A stretch of 64,000 bases of DNA from Curvibacter sp. GWA2_63_95 (GCA_001795455.1 MGPB01000039.1:1-64000); one strand, 5' to 3'. Positions 8,805 to 17,724 are shown, counted from the first letter of the stretch. Numbers and translations: made by a program. The notes: generated from the sequence alone by a model not told the origin.

Positions 8805-9616
8805 GGCCATATTCCGCCACTGCAGCGGGCAATGCCTGCCAGGTCGTGGCGGATTTGTACCTGGGTAAAGCCGGCCTGTTGCAGCAAGGCGCAGACCGCC
8901 GGGGCCTGGTCATGGCCATGCTCCAGCAGCAGCCAGCCGCCATGGCGCAGACGCTCGCGTGACTGCGCCACGATGGTGCGGATATCGTCCAGCCCGTCGG
9001 CGCCGGCCGTCAGGGCCTGGAGGGGCTCGTGGCGCAGGGCGGGCAGGTGTTCATCTTCCTCGCGGATGTAGGGCGGGTTGGAGACGATGGCATCCAGCGG
9101 CCCGGGGATGCCCGTGAGCCAGGAGCCCTGCTGGAAGGCCACCTGCAGCTGCAGGCGCTCCGCATTGGCCTGGGCCACGGCCAAGGCATCGGTGCTGTAG
9201 TCCACCGCCAGCACCTGCAGGCTGGGGCGGCTGTGCTTCAGCGCCAGGGCGATGGCGCCGCTGCCGGTGCCCAGGTCCACCACACGGGCGTCGGGCTGGG
9301 GGGCCAGCACCTCCAGCGCCCAGTCCACCAGCGTTTCGGTGTCGGGGCGTGGCACCAGCACACGGGCGTCTACCTGCAGGTCCAGACCATAGAACTCCTT
9401 GTGGCCCGTGAGATAGGCCACAGGTTCACCCGCCATGCGGCGTTGCAGGGACTGTTCCAGCCATTGCTGTGTCGCTGCAGGCAAGGGGTCGTCGCTGTGC
9501 AGCAGCAGCCAGGCGCGGTCGTGCAGCGGGCGGCCCAGGGCATGCAGCATCAGCATTTGGGCATCCAGGCGGTCCAGGCCGCGTGTCAGAAAAGTACCAA
9601 CAGTGTGGGGGTGCAT
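8801..9616 (-). CDS. prmC: Release factor glutamine methyltransferase PrmC
   Basis: S-adenosylmethionine-dependent methyltransferase that N5-methylates the Gln of the GGQ motif in release factors RF1 and RF2. The 271-residue product has an N-terminal helical substrate-binding domain and a Rossmann-type domain with VVDLGTGSGAIALAL near residue 118 and the catalytic NPPY motif (IVSNPPYIREED). It lies downstream of prfA, its substrate's gene, on the same strand, but a plus-strand chemoreceptor gene and a tandem repeat intervene. The last codon and stop fall in a copy of the dispersed repeat. Confidence 0.95.
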   Translation of the reverse strand: MHPHTVGTFLTRGLDRLDAQMLMLHALGRPLHDRAWLLLHSDDPLPAATQQWLEQSLQRRMAGEPVAYLTGHKEFYGLDLQVDARVLVPRPDTETLVDWALEVLAPQPDARVVDLGTGSGAIALALKHSRPSLQVLAVDYSTDALAVAQANAERLQLQVAFQQGSWLTGIPGPLDAIVSNPPYIREEDEHLPALRHEPLQALTAGADGLDDIRTIVAQSRERLRHGGWLLLEHGHDQAPAVCALLQQAGFTQVQIRHDLAGIARCSGGIWP

Positions 9617-9812
9617 GGCGTTATTCTGCTATCAGATCCATAGCGGGATACGCACCAATAACGTACGCTGCCGTGGTTGCCCGGCATTGCGGGTTTTTTT
9701 GCGAGCGCAGGTGACCCAGATGCGCTACGATGAACTTGCGAATAAAAATACAAGCAATCGCGCGATGGGGTGGTAGGTGAGGCACCGAGACTGAACCTAA
9801 GGAATCTTGCAT

Positions 9813-11771
9813 ATGAGCCCCACATTGTCCCCTGAAGTCCGCCGCCTGCGCCCCGCTTTGTCGCTCAGTGCCAAGATTGGCCTGGCGGCCACCGGGCTGG
9901 TGGTGCTGAGTTTGGCCATCACCTCGATGGTGATTGGCTTCAAAAGCAGTGCCGCCGCCGAAGACGCCACCATGGACCTGGCCCGCACCTCGGCGCGCGA
10001 GGCGGCTGGTGCGCTGCAAACCCGCATCCGCTCGAACCTGGCCAATGTCACGGCCCTGGGGGGTGCCATGGCAGCCACCAAAACCGCCAGCCTTCCCCTG
10101 CAGCGCGAGCAGATCAACGAGATGGTGAAGTCCACCCTCAGCAGTGCCGAGGACTTTATCGGGGCCGCCGTGACCTGGGAGCCCAACGCCCTGGACGGCA
10201 AAGACGCGGACTACGCCGGCAAACTGCCTGAATACGACGACAGCGGGCGCTTCATGCCCTACTGGACCCGCAAGGCCGGAGGTGGTTTCCATGTGGACCC
10301 GATTGTGTTTGACCCCAAAACACCGGGCGCCAACGACTGGTACGACGTGCCCAAGAAATCAGGCAAAGTCCATTTCACCGAACCCTATCTCTACCCCATC
10401 GAGGGCAAGGATGTGCTGATGGCCACGTTGGCCGCACCCATCCTGATCCAGGGCCAATTTCAGGGGCTGGCCAGTGCCGACTTCACGCTCACGCAGTTGG
10501 GCAAGATCCTGGCCGACCTGAAGGTCATGGATGGCGGCTCCCTGGCCTTGCTGTCCAACGGCGGCCTGTATGCCTCGCACCCTGACGCCGCGCGCATCAA
10601 CAAAAAGGCCGACGATGTGCCGGGCGACGGCTTGGCCGCCGTTCAGGCGGGCAAGGCTTTTGAGTACCAGGACGCGCAGGGCGTTGTGCACCTGTTGCAG
10701 CCCGTAGCCATCCACCCGGACACGCTGCCCTGGAGCGTGCGCCTGAGTTTTCCACGCAGTGTGGCCACTGCGTCCTCGCGCCAGCTCACCGCCTATGCGC
10801 TGGTGGTGGCCGTTGTGTGTGCGCTGGCCACGGCGCTGATTTTGGTGGCCGTGTTGTCGCGCCTCATGCGGCCCCTGCGCGCGTTGAGCCAGGCCATGGT
10901 GAACCTGTCCAGCGGCGAAGCCGACTTGCGCACCACGCTGGATGTGCGTGGCAACGATGAGCTGGCGGCCATCGGCTCCGGTTTCAACCAGTTTGTAGGC
11001 AAGATCCACGGCGTGTTGACCCAGGTGCGCAGCAGTGCCGACAGCGTGGCCAATGCCAGTGCCGAAATTGCGCAGGGCAATAACGATCTGAGTGCACGCA
11101 CCGAACACCAGGCCAGTGCCCTGGAGGAAACCGCCGCCAGCATGGAAGAACTCAACTCCACCGTGCAGCAGAACGCCGAAAACGCGCGCCAGGCGAACCA
11201 GCTGGCGATGAGGGCTTCCACCGTGGCGGTGCAGGGCGGCGAGGTGGTCCACGAAGTGGTGGAAACCATGAAGGGCATCAACGAGGCCAGCCGCAAGATC
11301 AGCGACATCATCAGCGTCATCGACGGCATCGCCTTCCAGACCAACATCCTGGCCCTCAATGCCGCCGTAGAAGCCGCCCGGGCCGGAGAACAGGGCCGGG
11401 GGTTTGCGGTGGTGGCCAGTGAAGTGCGATCCCTCGCAGGCCGCAGCGCCGAAGCCGCCAAAGAAATCAAAACCCTCATCAACACCAGCGTGGAACGTGT
11501 AGAGCAGGGCACGGCGCTGGTGGACAAGGCCGGTACCACCATGACCGAAGTGGTGAGCAGCATCCGGCGTGTGACCGACATCATGGGAGAGATCAGCGCG
11601 GCCAGCAGCGAACAAAGCAGCGGCGTGGCGCAAGTGGGTGAAGCGGTGACGCAGATGGACCAGGCCACACAGCAGAACGCGGCATTGGTGGAAGAGATGG
11701 CAGCGGCGGCCAGCAGCCTCAAGAGCCAGGCCAACGAGTTGGTTCAGGTGGTGGGCGTCTTCAAGCTCTGA
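9813..11771 (+). CDS. Methyl-accepting chemotaxis protein with dCache-type sensor
   Basis: A 652-residue transmembrane chemoreceptor. TM1 is about residues 20-42, a periplasmic double-Cache-type domain spans about 45-310 ([42 protein letters not shown]), TM2 is about 325-350, then HAMP ([17 protein letters not shown]). The cytoplasmic hairpin has the conserved tip [19 protein letters not shown]. dCache domains usually bind amino acids, carboxylates or related ligands directly; the ligand here is unknown. The C-terminus ends VQVVGVFKL with no NWETF-type CheR-docking pentapeptide. I prefer ATG 9813 over an in-frame TTG at 9807 because AAGGA then has better spacing. Confidence 0.93.
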   Translation: MSPTLSPEVRRLRPALSLSAKIGLAATGLVVLSLAITSMVIGFKSSAAAEDATMDLARTSAREAAGALQTRIRSNLANVTALGGAMAATKTASLPLQREQINEMVKSTLSSAEDFIGAAVTWEPNALDGKDADYAGKLPEYDDSGRFMPYWTRKAGGGFHVDPIVFDPKTPGANDWYDVPKKSGKVHFTEPYLYPIEGKDVLMATLAAPILIQGQFQGLASADFTLTQLGKILADLKVMDGGSLALLSNGGLYASHPDAARINKKADDVPGDGLAAVQAGKAFEYQDAQGVVHLLQPVAIHPDTLPWSVRLSFPRSVATASSRQLTAYALVVAVVCALATALILVAVLSRLMRPLRALSQAMVNLSSGEADLRTTLDVRGNDELAAIGSGFNQFVGKIHGVLTQVRSSADSVANASAEIAQGNNDLSARTEHQASALEETAASMEELNSTVQQNAENARQANQLAMRASTVAVQGGEVVHEVVETMKGINEASRKISDIISVIDGIAFQTNILALNAAVEAARAGEQGRGFAVVASEVRSLAGRSAEAAKEIKTLINTSVERVEQGTALVDKAGTTMTEVVSSIRRVTDIMGEISAASSEQSSGVAQVGEAVTQMDQATQQNAALVEEMAAAASSLKSQANELVQVVGVFKL

Positions 11772-11793
11772 TACGCCGCGTTTCCCCGTGTAC

Positions 11794-11822
11794 CGCCCCG
11801 CAGGCACCTGTGGGGCGTTTTC
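11794..11822 (+). terminator. Intrinsic terminator after the chemoreceptor gene
   Basis: CGCCCCGCAG (11794-11803) pairs with CTGTGGGGCG (11808-11817), including one G-U pair, around a 4-nt loop, and is followed by TTTTC. It lies 23 bp after the chemoreceptor stop. Confidence 0.85.
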
Positions 11823-12005
11823 GTTGGGGCGCGGGGAGTCTGTGCAGCAGAGCGTTTCGCTCCGTGTCCCCCGCCCGCTGTGCGGGCTCCTCCTTTACCT
11901 GCGCAAAACGCTCCGTTGGGGCGCGGGGAGTCTGTGCAGCAGAGCGTTTCGCTCCGTGTCCCCCGCCCGCTGTGCGGGCTCCTCCTTTACCTGCGCAAAA
12001 CGCTC
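11822..12005. repeat. Perfect tandem duplication of a 92-bp unit
   Basis: Two identical 92-bp copies lie head to tail (11822-11913 and 11914-12005). Each unit holds a perfect small hairpin (GCCCGC-TGT-GCGGGC, 11873-11887 in copy 1) enclosed by a wider inverted repeat (GAGCGTTT at 11850-11857 with AAACGCTC at 11906-11913). No convincing gene is present; frames run open only because the DNA is GC-rich. It sits between the chemoreceptor terminator and the prfA stop. Confidence 0.93.
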
Positions 12006-12051
12006 TGCCGCCCAGACTCCCGGATTTCGCGAGGTTGCGCTGACAGGATGC

Positions 12052-13161
12052 CTAGTTCAGGTTATTTTCCAGTGCCGCCAGCTGTTGTGCCGCTTCATAG
12101 GCCTGCAGCGCCTCCACCACATCATCCATGTCGCCTTCCATGATGTTGAGCAGCTTGTACAGCGTGAGGTTGATGCGGTGGTCGGTGAGGCGGCCCTGCG
12201 GGAAGTTGTAGGTACGGATGCGGTCACTGCGGTCGCCGCTACCCACCAGGCTCTTGCGCTCGGCGGCGTCTTTGGCGGCGCGCTCGGCGCGGTCTTTTTC
12301 GTGGATGCGGGCGGTCAGCACTTTCAGGGCCTGCGCCTTGTTGCTGTGCTGGCTGCGGCCGTCCTGGCACTCGGCCACGATGCCGGTGGGGATGTGCGTG
12401 ATACGCACCGCGGAGTCGGTCTTGTTGATGTGCTGGCCACCGGCGCCGCTGGCGCGGTAGGTGTCAATGCGCAGGTCGGATGGGTTGATCTTGATCGCCT
12501 CAGCCTCGTCTTGCTCTGCCAGCACGGCAATCGTGCAGGCGCTGGTGTGGATGCGGCCTTGGGTTTCGGTGGCGGGCACGCGCTGCACACGGTGGCCGCC
12601 CGATTCGAACTTCAGCATGCCGTAGGCGCCGCACGATCCCGCGCTGGTGCTCGTGCTGCCTTCGATGCGCAGCACCACTTCCTTGTAGCCCCCCAGCTCG
12701 CTTTCCGACGCACTCATGATCTCGGTACGCAGGCCTTTGGCGTCGCAATAGCGGGTGTACATGCGGGCCAAGTCGGCGGCAAACAGGGCGGATTCGTCAC
12801 CCCCCGTGCCGGCACGGATTTCCACAAATGCGGGGCGCGCATCGTCCGGGTCTTTGGGCAGCAGCATGCGCTGCAGTTCGGTTTCCAGCTGCGCCAGTTC
12901 GGCCGTTGCGCTGGCGATTTCTTCCTCAGCCATTTCCGCCATGTCGGGGTCACCCTTCATCTCCTCGGCACCGGCCAGGTCGCTTTCGCGCTGCTGGTAG
13001 CGGCTCCAGCGGCCGGCGACGGCCGCCACGTCGGTGTGCTCGCGCGAGAGTTTGAGGAACTGCTCCATGTCTTTCATGATGTCCTCGCGGGACAGCAGAA
13101 ATTCGAGTTCACCCTGGCGGTCGGCGTAGCGGGCAAGTTGTTGGCGGAGAAAGGGTTTCAT
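12052..13161 (-). CDS. prfA: Peptide chain release factor 1
   Basis: RF1 recognises UAA and UAG stop codons and triggers peptidyl-tRNA hydrolysis. The 369-residue product has the catalytic GGQ motif ([16 protein letters not shown] near residue 240), which PrmC methylates, and the codon-recognition PxT motif as PAT in [11 protein letters not shown] chose the ATG at 13161 because [15 protein letters not shown] is the family start; the open frame upstream to 13461 is only read-through of the inverted repeat and the end of hemA. It lies 121 bp downstream of hemA on the same strand, with an inverted repeat in the gap. Confidence 0.96.
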   Translation of the reverse strand: MKPFLRQQLARYADRQGELEFLLSREDIMKDMEQFLKLSREHTDVAAVAGRWSRYQQRESDLAGAEEMKGDPDMAEMAEEEIASATAELAQLETELQRMLLPKDPDDARPAFVEIRAGTGGDESALFAADLARMYTRYCDAKGLRTEIMSASESELGGYKEVVLRIEGSTSTSAGSCGAYGMLKFESGGHRVQRVPATETQGRIHTSACTIAVLAEQDEAEAIKINPSDLRIDTYRASGAGGQHINKTDSAVRITHIPTGIVAECQDGRSQHSNKAQALKVLTARIHEKDRAERAAKDAAERKSLVGSGDRSDRIRTYNFPQGRLTDHRINLTLYKLLNIMEGDMDDVVEALQAYEAAQQLAALENNLN

Positions 13162-13187
13162 CGTGAATCGCTCTGGATACTTGGGGG

Positions 13188-13258
13188 CTTCGACAAGCTC
13201 AGCCCGAACGGAGAGGGGGCAGACGCTGAACACGCCGTTCGCCCTGAGCTTGTCAAAG
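13188..13258. repeat. REP-like inverted repeat between hemA and prfA
   Basis: Two 24-nt arms, 13188-13211 and 13235-13258, are inverted copies differing at a few positions (core GACAAGCTCAG ... CTGAGCTTGTC, with GAACGG and CCGTTC inside) around a 23-nt loop. When translated, such arms give the FDKLRANG and VRAELVEA strings often seen in mis-annotated proteins. It looks like a copy of the widespread REP-type palindrome and could form a stem-loop in the hemA-prfA mRNA. Confidence 0.85.
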
Positions 13259-13282
13259 GGCTGGCGCTCGGGCAGAGCGTCG

Positions 13283-14542
13283 CTAACGGCTGTTGCGCAG
13301 GAAGAAGTGCTGGATGGCGCTGCTGGCACGTTCGCGCGCGGCTGCATCACCCGCATGCAACTCGGCCATGGCGCCGTGCAGCATTTTTTGGGTGAGGCCT
13401 TTGGAGAGGGCTTCCAGCACCGCGTCCACGTCCTCCCCCTTGGCCAGCAGCTTGCGGGCACGGGCCAGCTCCATGGCCCGCCACTCGTCCGCTTGGGCGT
13501 TGAGCTGCTGGATCAGGGGCACCGCACTGCGCTGATCCACCCAGTGCATAAAACTCTGCACCCCGGCGTCCACAATCGCTTCGGCCTGGGCTACAGCGGC
13601 CTGGCGGTTGGCCTGGGCGGTTTGCACCACGCTGGCCAGGTCGTCCACGGTGTAGAGGTAGACGTCGCCCAGCGCTTTCACCTCGGGTTCGATGTCGCGT
13701 GGCACGGCCAGATCGACCATGAACATGGGGCGGTGTCTGCGCTTTTTCAGCGCACGCTCCACCGCACCCAGTCCGATGATGGGCAGGGTACTGGCGGTGC
13801 AGCTCACCACCGCGTCAAATTCGTGCAGGCGCTCGGGCAGGTCGGCCAGGCGCATGACTTCGCCGCCAAAGCGGCTGGCCAGTTTTTCGCCGCGTTCCAG
13901 AGTCCGGTTGGCAATGGCGATGGCTTTGGGATTCTTGGCCGCAAAGTGCGTGGCGCAGAGCTCGATCATCTCGCCCGCACCCACAAACAGCACCTTTACC
14001 TGGGCCAGGTCTTCAAACAGGTTGCCTGCCAGGCGCACCGCGGCGGCGGCCATGCTGATGCTGTGCGCGCCAATTTCGGTGGAGCTGCGCACCTCTTTGG
14101 CCACGGCAAAGGAGCGTTGGAAGAGTTGCGAGAGCGTGGTACCCAGGGCGCCGGCTTCGTCGGCCGCGCGCACGGCGTCCTTCAGCTGACCCAGGATCTG
14201 CGGTTCACCCAGCACCATGGAGTCCAGCCCGCTGGCCACGCGAAAGGCGTGGCGCGCCGCATGGCCATCTTCCAGTCGGTAAGTGTGGGCACGCAACTCG
14301 TTGGCGGTCACGCCGCCGCTTTGTGCCAGCCAGGCCAGGGTGTGGTCCAGCGCAGCTTCATCACCAGCGCAGTAAATTTCGGTGCGGTTGCAGGTGGAGA
14401 CAATGGCCGCTTCGGGCGGGCGTGCCATGCTCTGGCGCAGGCCGTGGAGCTGCGGAGCAATCTGGTCCATGGCGAACGCAAACCGGCCCCGCATATCCAG
14501 CGGTGCGGTGGTGTGGTTGATGCCTAATGCCCAGACTGCCAT
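13283..14542 (-). CDS. hemA: Glutamyl-tRNA reductase
   Basis: Reduces glutamyl-tRNA(Glu) to glutamate-1-semialdehyde with NADPH, the first committed step of the C5 tetrapyrrole pathway. The 419-residue product starts [15 protein letters not shown] and has the catalytic Cys in [10 protein letters not shown] (Cys51), the substrate region [12 protein letters not shown], and the NADPH-binding [16 protein letters not shown]-terminal dimerisation helix region closes the protein. It heads the hemA-prfA(-prmC) run found in many proteobacteria. A TATAAT hexamer on the minus strand (14557-14562) lies just upstream. Confidence 0.96.
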   Translation of the reverse strand: MAVWALGINHTTAPLDMRGRFAFAMDQIAPQLHGLRQSMARPPEAAIVSTCNRTEIYCAGDEAALDHTLAWLAQSGGVTANELRAHTYRLEDGHAARHAFRVASGLDSMVLGEPQILGQLKDAVRAADEAGALGTTLSQLFQRSFAVAKEVRSSTEIGAHSISMAAAAVRLAGNLFEDLAQVKVLFVGAGEMIELCATHFAAKNPKAIAIANRTLERGEKLASRFGGEVMRLADLPERLHEFDAVVSCTASTLPIIGLGAVERALKKRRHRPMFMVDLAVPRDIEPEVKALGDVYLYTVDDLASVVQTAQANRQAAVAQAEAIVDAGVQSFMHWVDQRSAVPLIQQLNAQADEWRAMELARARKLLAKGEDVDAVLEALSKGLTQKMLHGAMAELHAGDAAARERASSAIQHFFLRNSR

Positions 14543-14554
14543 ATGTTTAGACCC

Positions 14555-14568
14555 CGATTATAAAATCG
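14555..14568 (-). promoter_or_regulatory. AT-rich palindrome with a TATAAT hexamer upstream of hemA
   Basis: CGATT-ATAA-AATCG (14555-14568) is an inverted repeat, and on the minus strand it contains a consensus TATAAT (14562-14557) 15 bp before the hemA start. No good -35 hexamer is visible 16-18 bp upstream, so this is a weak promoter call; it lies between divergent hemA and the small membrane protein gene. Confidence 0.35.
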
Positions 14569-14598
14569 AGACCCCACCGATCACCCGAGAGGCCTGTT

Positions 14599-14889
14599 AT
14601 GGCCTTTGCGCCACACCCTATGGGCCCTTTGGACCTGCTGAATCACCTGCTGAACTTTGTCGCCCCCGCCCTGGTACTGGGGGCGACGCTGGCGTACCTG
14701 GCACCTGTTTTTATGAAGAATAGGGCTGTAGCCCGCACGCATACTGCGCAAGCAGCTATTAATTTCATAGTGGGCATGCTGGCCCTGGTGGCCGGACTGG
14801 TGTTCTTTGGCCGTGACGGCAAGATGCTCAGTTACGCCGCGCTGGTGCTGGCCGTGGCCAGCAGCCAGTGGTGGGCCATGCGCCGCTGA
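14599..14889 (+). CDS. Small membrane protein of unknown function, containing a repeat-encoded loop
   Basis: A 96-residue protein with three probable transmembrane helices: residues about 14-38 (LLNFVAPALVLGATLAYLA), about 54-70 (INFIVGMLALVAGLVFFG) and about 75-92 (LSYAALVLAVASSQWW). I do not recognise a named family. The start ATG has GAGAGG a few bases upstream. The loop between helices 1 and 2 (NRAVARTHTAQAAINFIVG) is encoded by a clear copy of this genome's dispersed repeat, so part of the reading frame derives from that element. It is divergent from hemA and followed after 28 bp by a HAD hydrolase. Confidence 0.7.
   Translation: MAFAPHPMGPLDLLNHLLNFVAPALVLGATLAYLAPVFMKNRAVARTHTAQAAINFIVGMLALVAGLVFFGRDGKMLSYAALVLAVASSQWWAMRR
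14729..14771 (-). repeat. Dispersed ~45-bp repeat inside a small membrane protein gene
   Basis: Reverse-orientation copy: TAGCCCGCACGCATACTGCG, then CAAGCAGCTAT, then TAATTTCATAGT. It is translated in frame as part of the loop and second helix of the 96-residue membrane protein. Confidence 0.85.
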
Positions 14890-14917
14890 GCCACGCCCCC
14901 TGATCAAAGCTTGACCT

Positions 14918-15580
14918 ATGTCAAACCGTTTCGACACTGTGCTTTTTGACCACGATGGCACCCTGGTGGAATCCGAAGGGCAGCACTTTGCCCTGTGGAA
15001 CCAGGTGCTGGCGCCTTATGGCTTTGCGCTCACGCTGGCGCAGTACAAGGACTTTTATGCCGGCGTGCCGACCGATGCCAATGCCGCGGACCTGGTCGAG
15101 CGTTTTGGGGTGAGGGAATCGCCCGAGGTCTTGGCCCGGTTGAAGAACGAGAGTGCCCAGGCCTATTTGCAGACGCACGCTTTCCCGCTGATGCCCGGTG
15201 TGCGCGCTTCCATTGCCCAGTTGCAGGCCGCGCGTCTGCGCCTGGGCGTGGTCACGGGAGCGCGTGCCTATGCCATCGACGCGACGTTGCGCTCCCATGA
15301 GTTGGCCGCTGCCTTTGAGACCGTGGTGTCGGCCGACGATGTGGTGCACAGTAAGCCCGCGCCCGACTGCTACCTGCTTGCGCTGCAGCGCATGGGCGTC
15401 GCTGCGCACCAAGCGGTGGCCTTTGAAGACACCGAACACGGAGTGGCTGCAGCCATCGCCGCCGGGCTGGCCTGTGTGGCCATTCCCACCGAGATGTCGG
15501 CAGGCCACGACTTCAGCGCCGCCACGGTGATTCTGCCGAGCATGCAGGACGCCGTGCGCTGGGTGCTGGCCCAAAAATAG
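14918..15580 (+). CDS. HAD-superfamily phosphatase, beta-phosphoglucomutase-like
   Basis: A 220-residue haloacid-dehalogenase-type hydrolase. Motif I is FDHDGTLVESEG (nucleophile Asp at residue 11, general acid Asp at 13), motif II the Thr in LGVVTGARA, motif III Lys in VHSKPAPDCYLLALQRMG and motif IV FEDTEHGVAAAIAAG. A helical cap domain lies at about 20-85. The layout is that of the phosphoglycolate phosphatase/beta-phosphoglucomutase branch; the substrate cannot be read from sequence. A dispersed-repeat copy follows the stop. Confidence 0.88.
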   Translation: MSNRFDTVLFDHDGTLVESEGQHFALWNQVLAPYGFALTLAQYKDFYAGVPTDANAADLVERFGVRESPEVLARLKNESAQAYLQTHAFPLMPGVRASIAQLQAARLRLGVVTGARAYAIDATLRSHELAAAFETVVSADDVVHSKPAPDCYLLALQRMGVAAHQAVAFEDTEHGVAAAIAAGLACVAIPTEMSAGHDFSAATVILPSMQDAVRWVLAQK

Positions 15581-15594
15581 AGTGAAATCTGCAC

Positions 15595-15639
15595 CTAGCC
15601 CTTGCAGAATATGCGCAAGCAGCTATTGTTTTTATAGCA
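15595..15639 (-). repeat. Dispersed ~45-bp repeat between HAD gene and ugpQ
   Basis: Reverse-orientation copy: CTAGCCCTTGCAGAATATGC, then GCAAGCAGCTATTG, then TTTTTATAGCA. It fills the gap between two convergent genes and ends one base before the ugpQ stop codon. Confidence 0.9.
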
Positions 15640-15640
15640 T

Positions 15641-16420
15641 TCAAGCCGGACTGAACAGGTCCACGCGGTCGGTGATGATGGCGTCGGTGCCCAGATCGAT
15701 CAGGCGTTGGACGGCCCATTCGTCGTTGACGGTGTAGCTCAGGGTGCGAAAGCCAGCGCTGTGGGCCTGGGTCACGGTGCTGCGGTCCCACAGCGCGTGG
15801 TTGCACACAATGGCCTGGCAGCCCAGGCCCAGCGCAGTTTCCAGCCAGCCCTTCCACAGTGTGTCCAGCAGCAGGCCGCGGGGCAGTTCGGGCTGCGTGG
15901 CTTGGGCGCCTTCCAGTGCCTCAGGGTCAAACGATGTCAGCAGCGGCGGTACCGCCTGGCCTGCCCACAGGCGTGCTGCGTGTTGGGCCACCATCTCGCC
16001 CGTGTGGCGTTCGGTGCCGGGGGTGGGCTTGATTTCAATGTTCAAAAAGTAGCCGTTGCGAATGCAATAGGCGGCCACGGCATCCAGTGTCGCCAGAGGT
16101 TCACCGGCGTAAGCACGGCTGTGCCAGCTGCCGGCGTCCAGTTGCGACAGGGCGCCCCAGGCGTGGTCGCCGCCCACGGCGCTTTGGCCCTGGCCCAGCT
16201 TGGCGCGTGCATTGGTGGTGCGCTGCAGGGTGGCGTCGTGCATCAAAAATGGCACGCCATCGCTGCTCAGCTTCACATCACATTCGAACATGCGGTAGCC
16301 GTGGTTGGCGCCCAGGCGGAAGGCCGCCAGGGTGTTTTCCGGCGCCAATTTGCCGGCGCCGCGGTGGGCCACCCAACGGGGGTAGGGCCATGCGGGGAGG
16401 GCTGGGGTTGCCAGGCTCAT
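15641..16420 (-). CDS. ugpQ: Glycerophosphodiester phosphodiesterase
   Basis: Cytoplasmic GDPD-family enzyme that hydrolyses glycerophosphodiesters to sn-glycerol-3-phosphate and an alcohol. The 259-residue product shows the family's metal and catalytic signature: [37 protein letters not shown], then [10 protein letters not shown], and near the end [23 protein letters not shown]. No signal peptide is visible. It overlaps the ugpC stop by four bases (ATGA), so it is translationally coupled as the last gene of the ugpBAECQ operon. Confidence 0.94.
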   Translation of the reverse strand: MSLATPALPAWPYPRWVAHRGAGKLAPENTLAAFRLGANHGYRMFECDVKLSSDGVPFLMHDATLQRTTNARAKLGQGQSAVGGDHAWGALSQLDAGSWHSRAYAGEPLATLDAVAAYCIRNGYFLNIEIKPTPGTERHTGEMVAQHAARLWAGQAVPPLLTSFDPEALEGAQATQPELPRGLLLDTLWKGWLETALGLGCQAIVCNHALWDRSTVTQAHSAGFRTLSYTVNDEWAVQRLIDLGTDAIITDRVDLFSPA

Positions 16421-17439
16421 ACGTCCATCCGTTTGCCGGTGCTGGCATCGAAGTGGTGAATCCGGTCCGGACGGGGTGTCACATGCAGGGTGGCTCCCAG
16501 CGCCGGTACGGCGGCAGATTCTTCGGTCCGGATGATGAGCAACTCGTCGGTGTCACTATGTGCCCATTTGCCGTAAATCAGCCGCTCGGCACCCAGCATT
16601 TCCACGGCCTCCACCTGCAGCGCCCAACCAGTGGGTGTGATGTCCAGGTGCTCGGGGCGGATGCCAGTGATGAGGCCGGGCTTGGCGTCGGGGGCGTTCT
16701 TCAGCAGGTTCATGGGCGGCGAGCCAATGAAGCTGGCCACAAAGGTGCTGGCCGGGCGGGTGTACACCTCTTCTGGGGTACCAAATTGTTCCATCACGCC
16801 GCCGTTCATCACGATCATGCGCTGGGCCAAGGTCATGGCCTCGACCTGGTCGTGCGTCACAAACAGGCTGGTGATGCCCAGCTCGCGATGCAGCTTCTGG
16901 ATCTCCAGCCGGGTCTGGGCGCGCAGCTTGGCGTCCAGGTTGGAGAGCGGTTCGTCAAACAAAAATACCTGGGGCTGGCGCACGATGGCACGGCCCATGG
17001 CGACGCGCTGGCGCTGGCCGCCCGACAGGGCTTTGGGTTTGCGGTCCAGGTAGGGGGCGAGTTCCAGAATCTTGGCTGCCTTGTCGACGCGCGCCTTGAT
17101 TTCATCCATCGGTACGTTGGCAATCTTCAGGCCGTAGGCCATGTTCTCGAACACGCTCATGTGGGGATAGAGCGCGTAGTTCTGGAACACCATGGCAATG
17201 TCCCGGTCAGAGGGTTCCAGGTCGTTGACGACTTTGCCGCCAATGCAGACCTCGCCATCGCTGACTTCCTCAAGGCCGGCCACCATGCGCAAAAGTGTGG
17301 ATTTGCCGCAGCCGCTGGGGCCCACGATGACGATGAATTCGCCATCGGCAATTTGGGCGTTCACGCCGTGGATGACCTGGTTGGCCGTTTTGCCGCTGCC
17401 GTAGCGTTTGATGACGTTTTTGAGTTCGATGGAGGCCAT
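16417..17439 (-). CDS. ugpC: sn-Glycerol-3-phosphate ABC transporter ATPase
   Basis: The 340-residue ATPase of the Ugp/Mal-type importer. Walker A is GPSGCGKST, signature [14 protein letters not shown], Walker [17 protein letters not shown] and the switch His is in [12 protein letters not shown]. The C-terminal third is the TOBE/OB regulatory region with [11 protein letters not shown]. With UgpA and UgpE it imports glycerol-3-phosphate and glycerophosphodiesters. It follows ugpE after a 285-bp gap that holds two large hairpins, whereas the other ugp junctions are tight. Confidence 0.94.
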   Translation of the reverse strand: MASIELKNVIKRYGSGKTANQVIHGVNAQIADGEFIVIVGPSGCGKSTLLRMVAGLEEVSDGEVCIGGKVVNDLEPSDRDIAMVFQNYALYPHMSVFENMAYGLKIANVPMDEIKARVDKAAKILELAPYLDRKPKALSGGQRQRVAMGRAIVRQPQVFLFDEPLSNLDAKLRAQTRLEIQKLHRELGITSLFVTHDQVEAMTLAQRMIVMNGGVMEQFGTPEEVYTRPASTFVASFIGSPPMNLLKNAPDAKPGLITGIRPEHLDITPTGWALQVEAVEMLGAERLIYGKWAHSDTDELLIIRTEESAAVPALGATLHVTPRPDRIHHFDASTGKRMDV

Positions 17440-17485
17440 AGAGCAGAAGGAAAGTAAGTAGGAAACGTGAACCAGAGAGCGATGG

Positions 17486-17550
17486 GCAGCCTTAGCCCGC
17501 GCGCCGATTTCTGCGCGTTTGGCAGTATGAGGCGCGCGGGCTAAGGCTGC
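17486..17550. repeat. Hairpin element A (25-nt core, 20-bp stem) between ugpE and ugpC
   Basis: A perfect 20-bp inverted repeat, 17486-17505 with 17531-17550 (arms GCAGCCTTAGCCCGCGCGCC and complement), encloses a 25-nt core at 17506-17530. The same core occurs in exact reverse complement in element B about 107 bp away, but with unrelated stem arms. There is no T tract, so it does not look like a simple terminator. Confidence 0.92.
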
Positions 17551-17610
17551 TCAGCGCGGAGCAACGCAAAGAGCGGTGATTGGGTGCATGGTGTGCGCAG
17601 CATGGTGGTG

Positions 17611-17689
17611 GCAGCGCCTGGCGCAAAGCCGGGGGCCTCATACTGCCAAACGCGCAGAAATCGGCCCCCGACTTTGCGCCAGACACTGC
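17611..17689. repeat. Hairpin element B (same 25-nt core inverted, 27-bp stem)
   Basis: Arms 17611-17637 and 17663-17689 pair over 27 positions with three mismatches around a 25-nt core (17638-17662). The core is the exact reverse complement of the core of element A. All three mismatches are C-A on the plus strand, which are G-U pairs in the minus-strand transcript, the sense of the ugp operon. The 60 bp between elements A and B show nothing recognisable. Confidence 0.92.
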
Positions 17690-17724
17690 TGTGTCGCGGG
17701 CTGGCATTCCAGCAAAAACCAAGG

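Noticed and set aside
9676..9700. CCCG...CGGG followed by seven T residues upstream of the chemoreceptor gene
   Set aside because: Stem is only about four base pairs and no plus-strand gene precedes it, so I do not call a terminator.
11788..12143. Short plus-strand frames across the 92-bp tandem repeat
   Set aside because: Open only because of GC content and repetition; peptides repeat themselves and run into antisense prfA.
13162..13461. Longer prfA start giving a 469-residue protein
   Set aside because: The extra 100 residues are the REP-like palindrome ([16 protein letters not shown]) and antisense-frame hemA sequence; MKPFLRQQ at 13161 is the true start.
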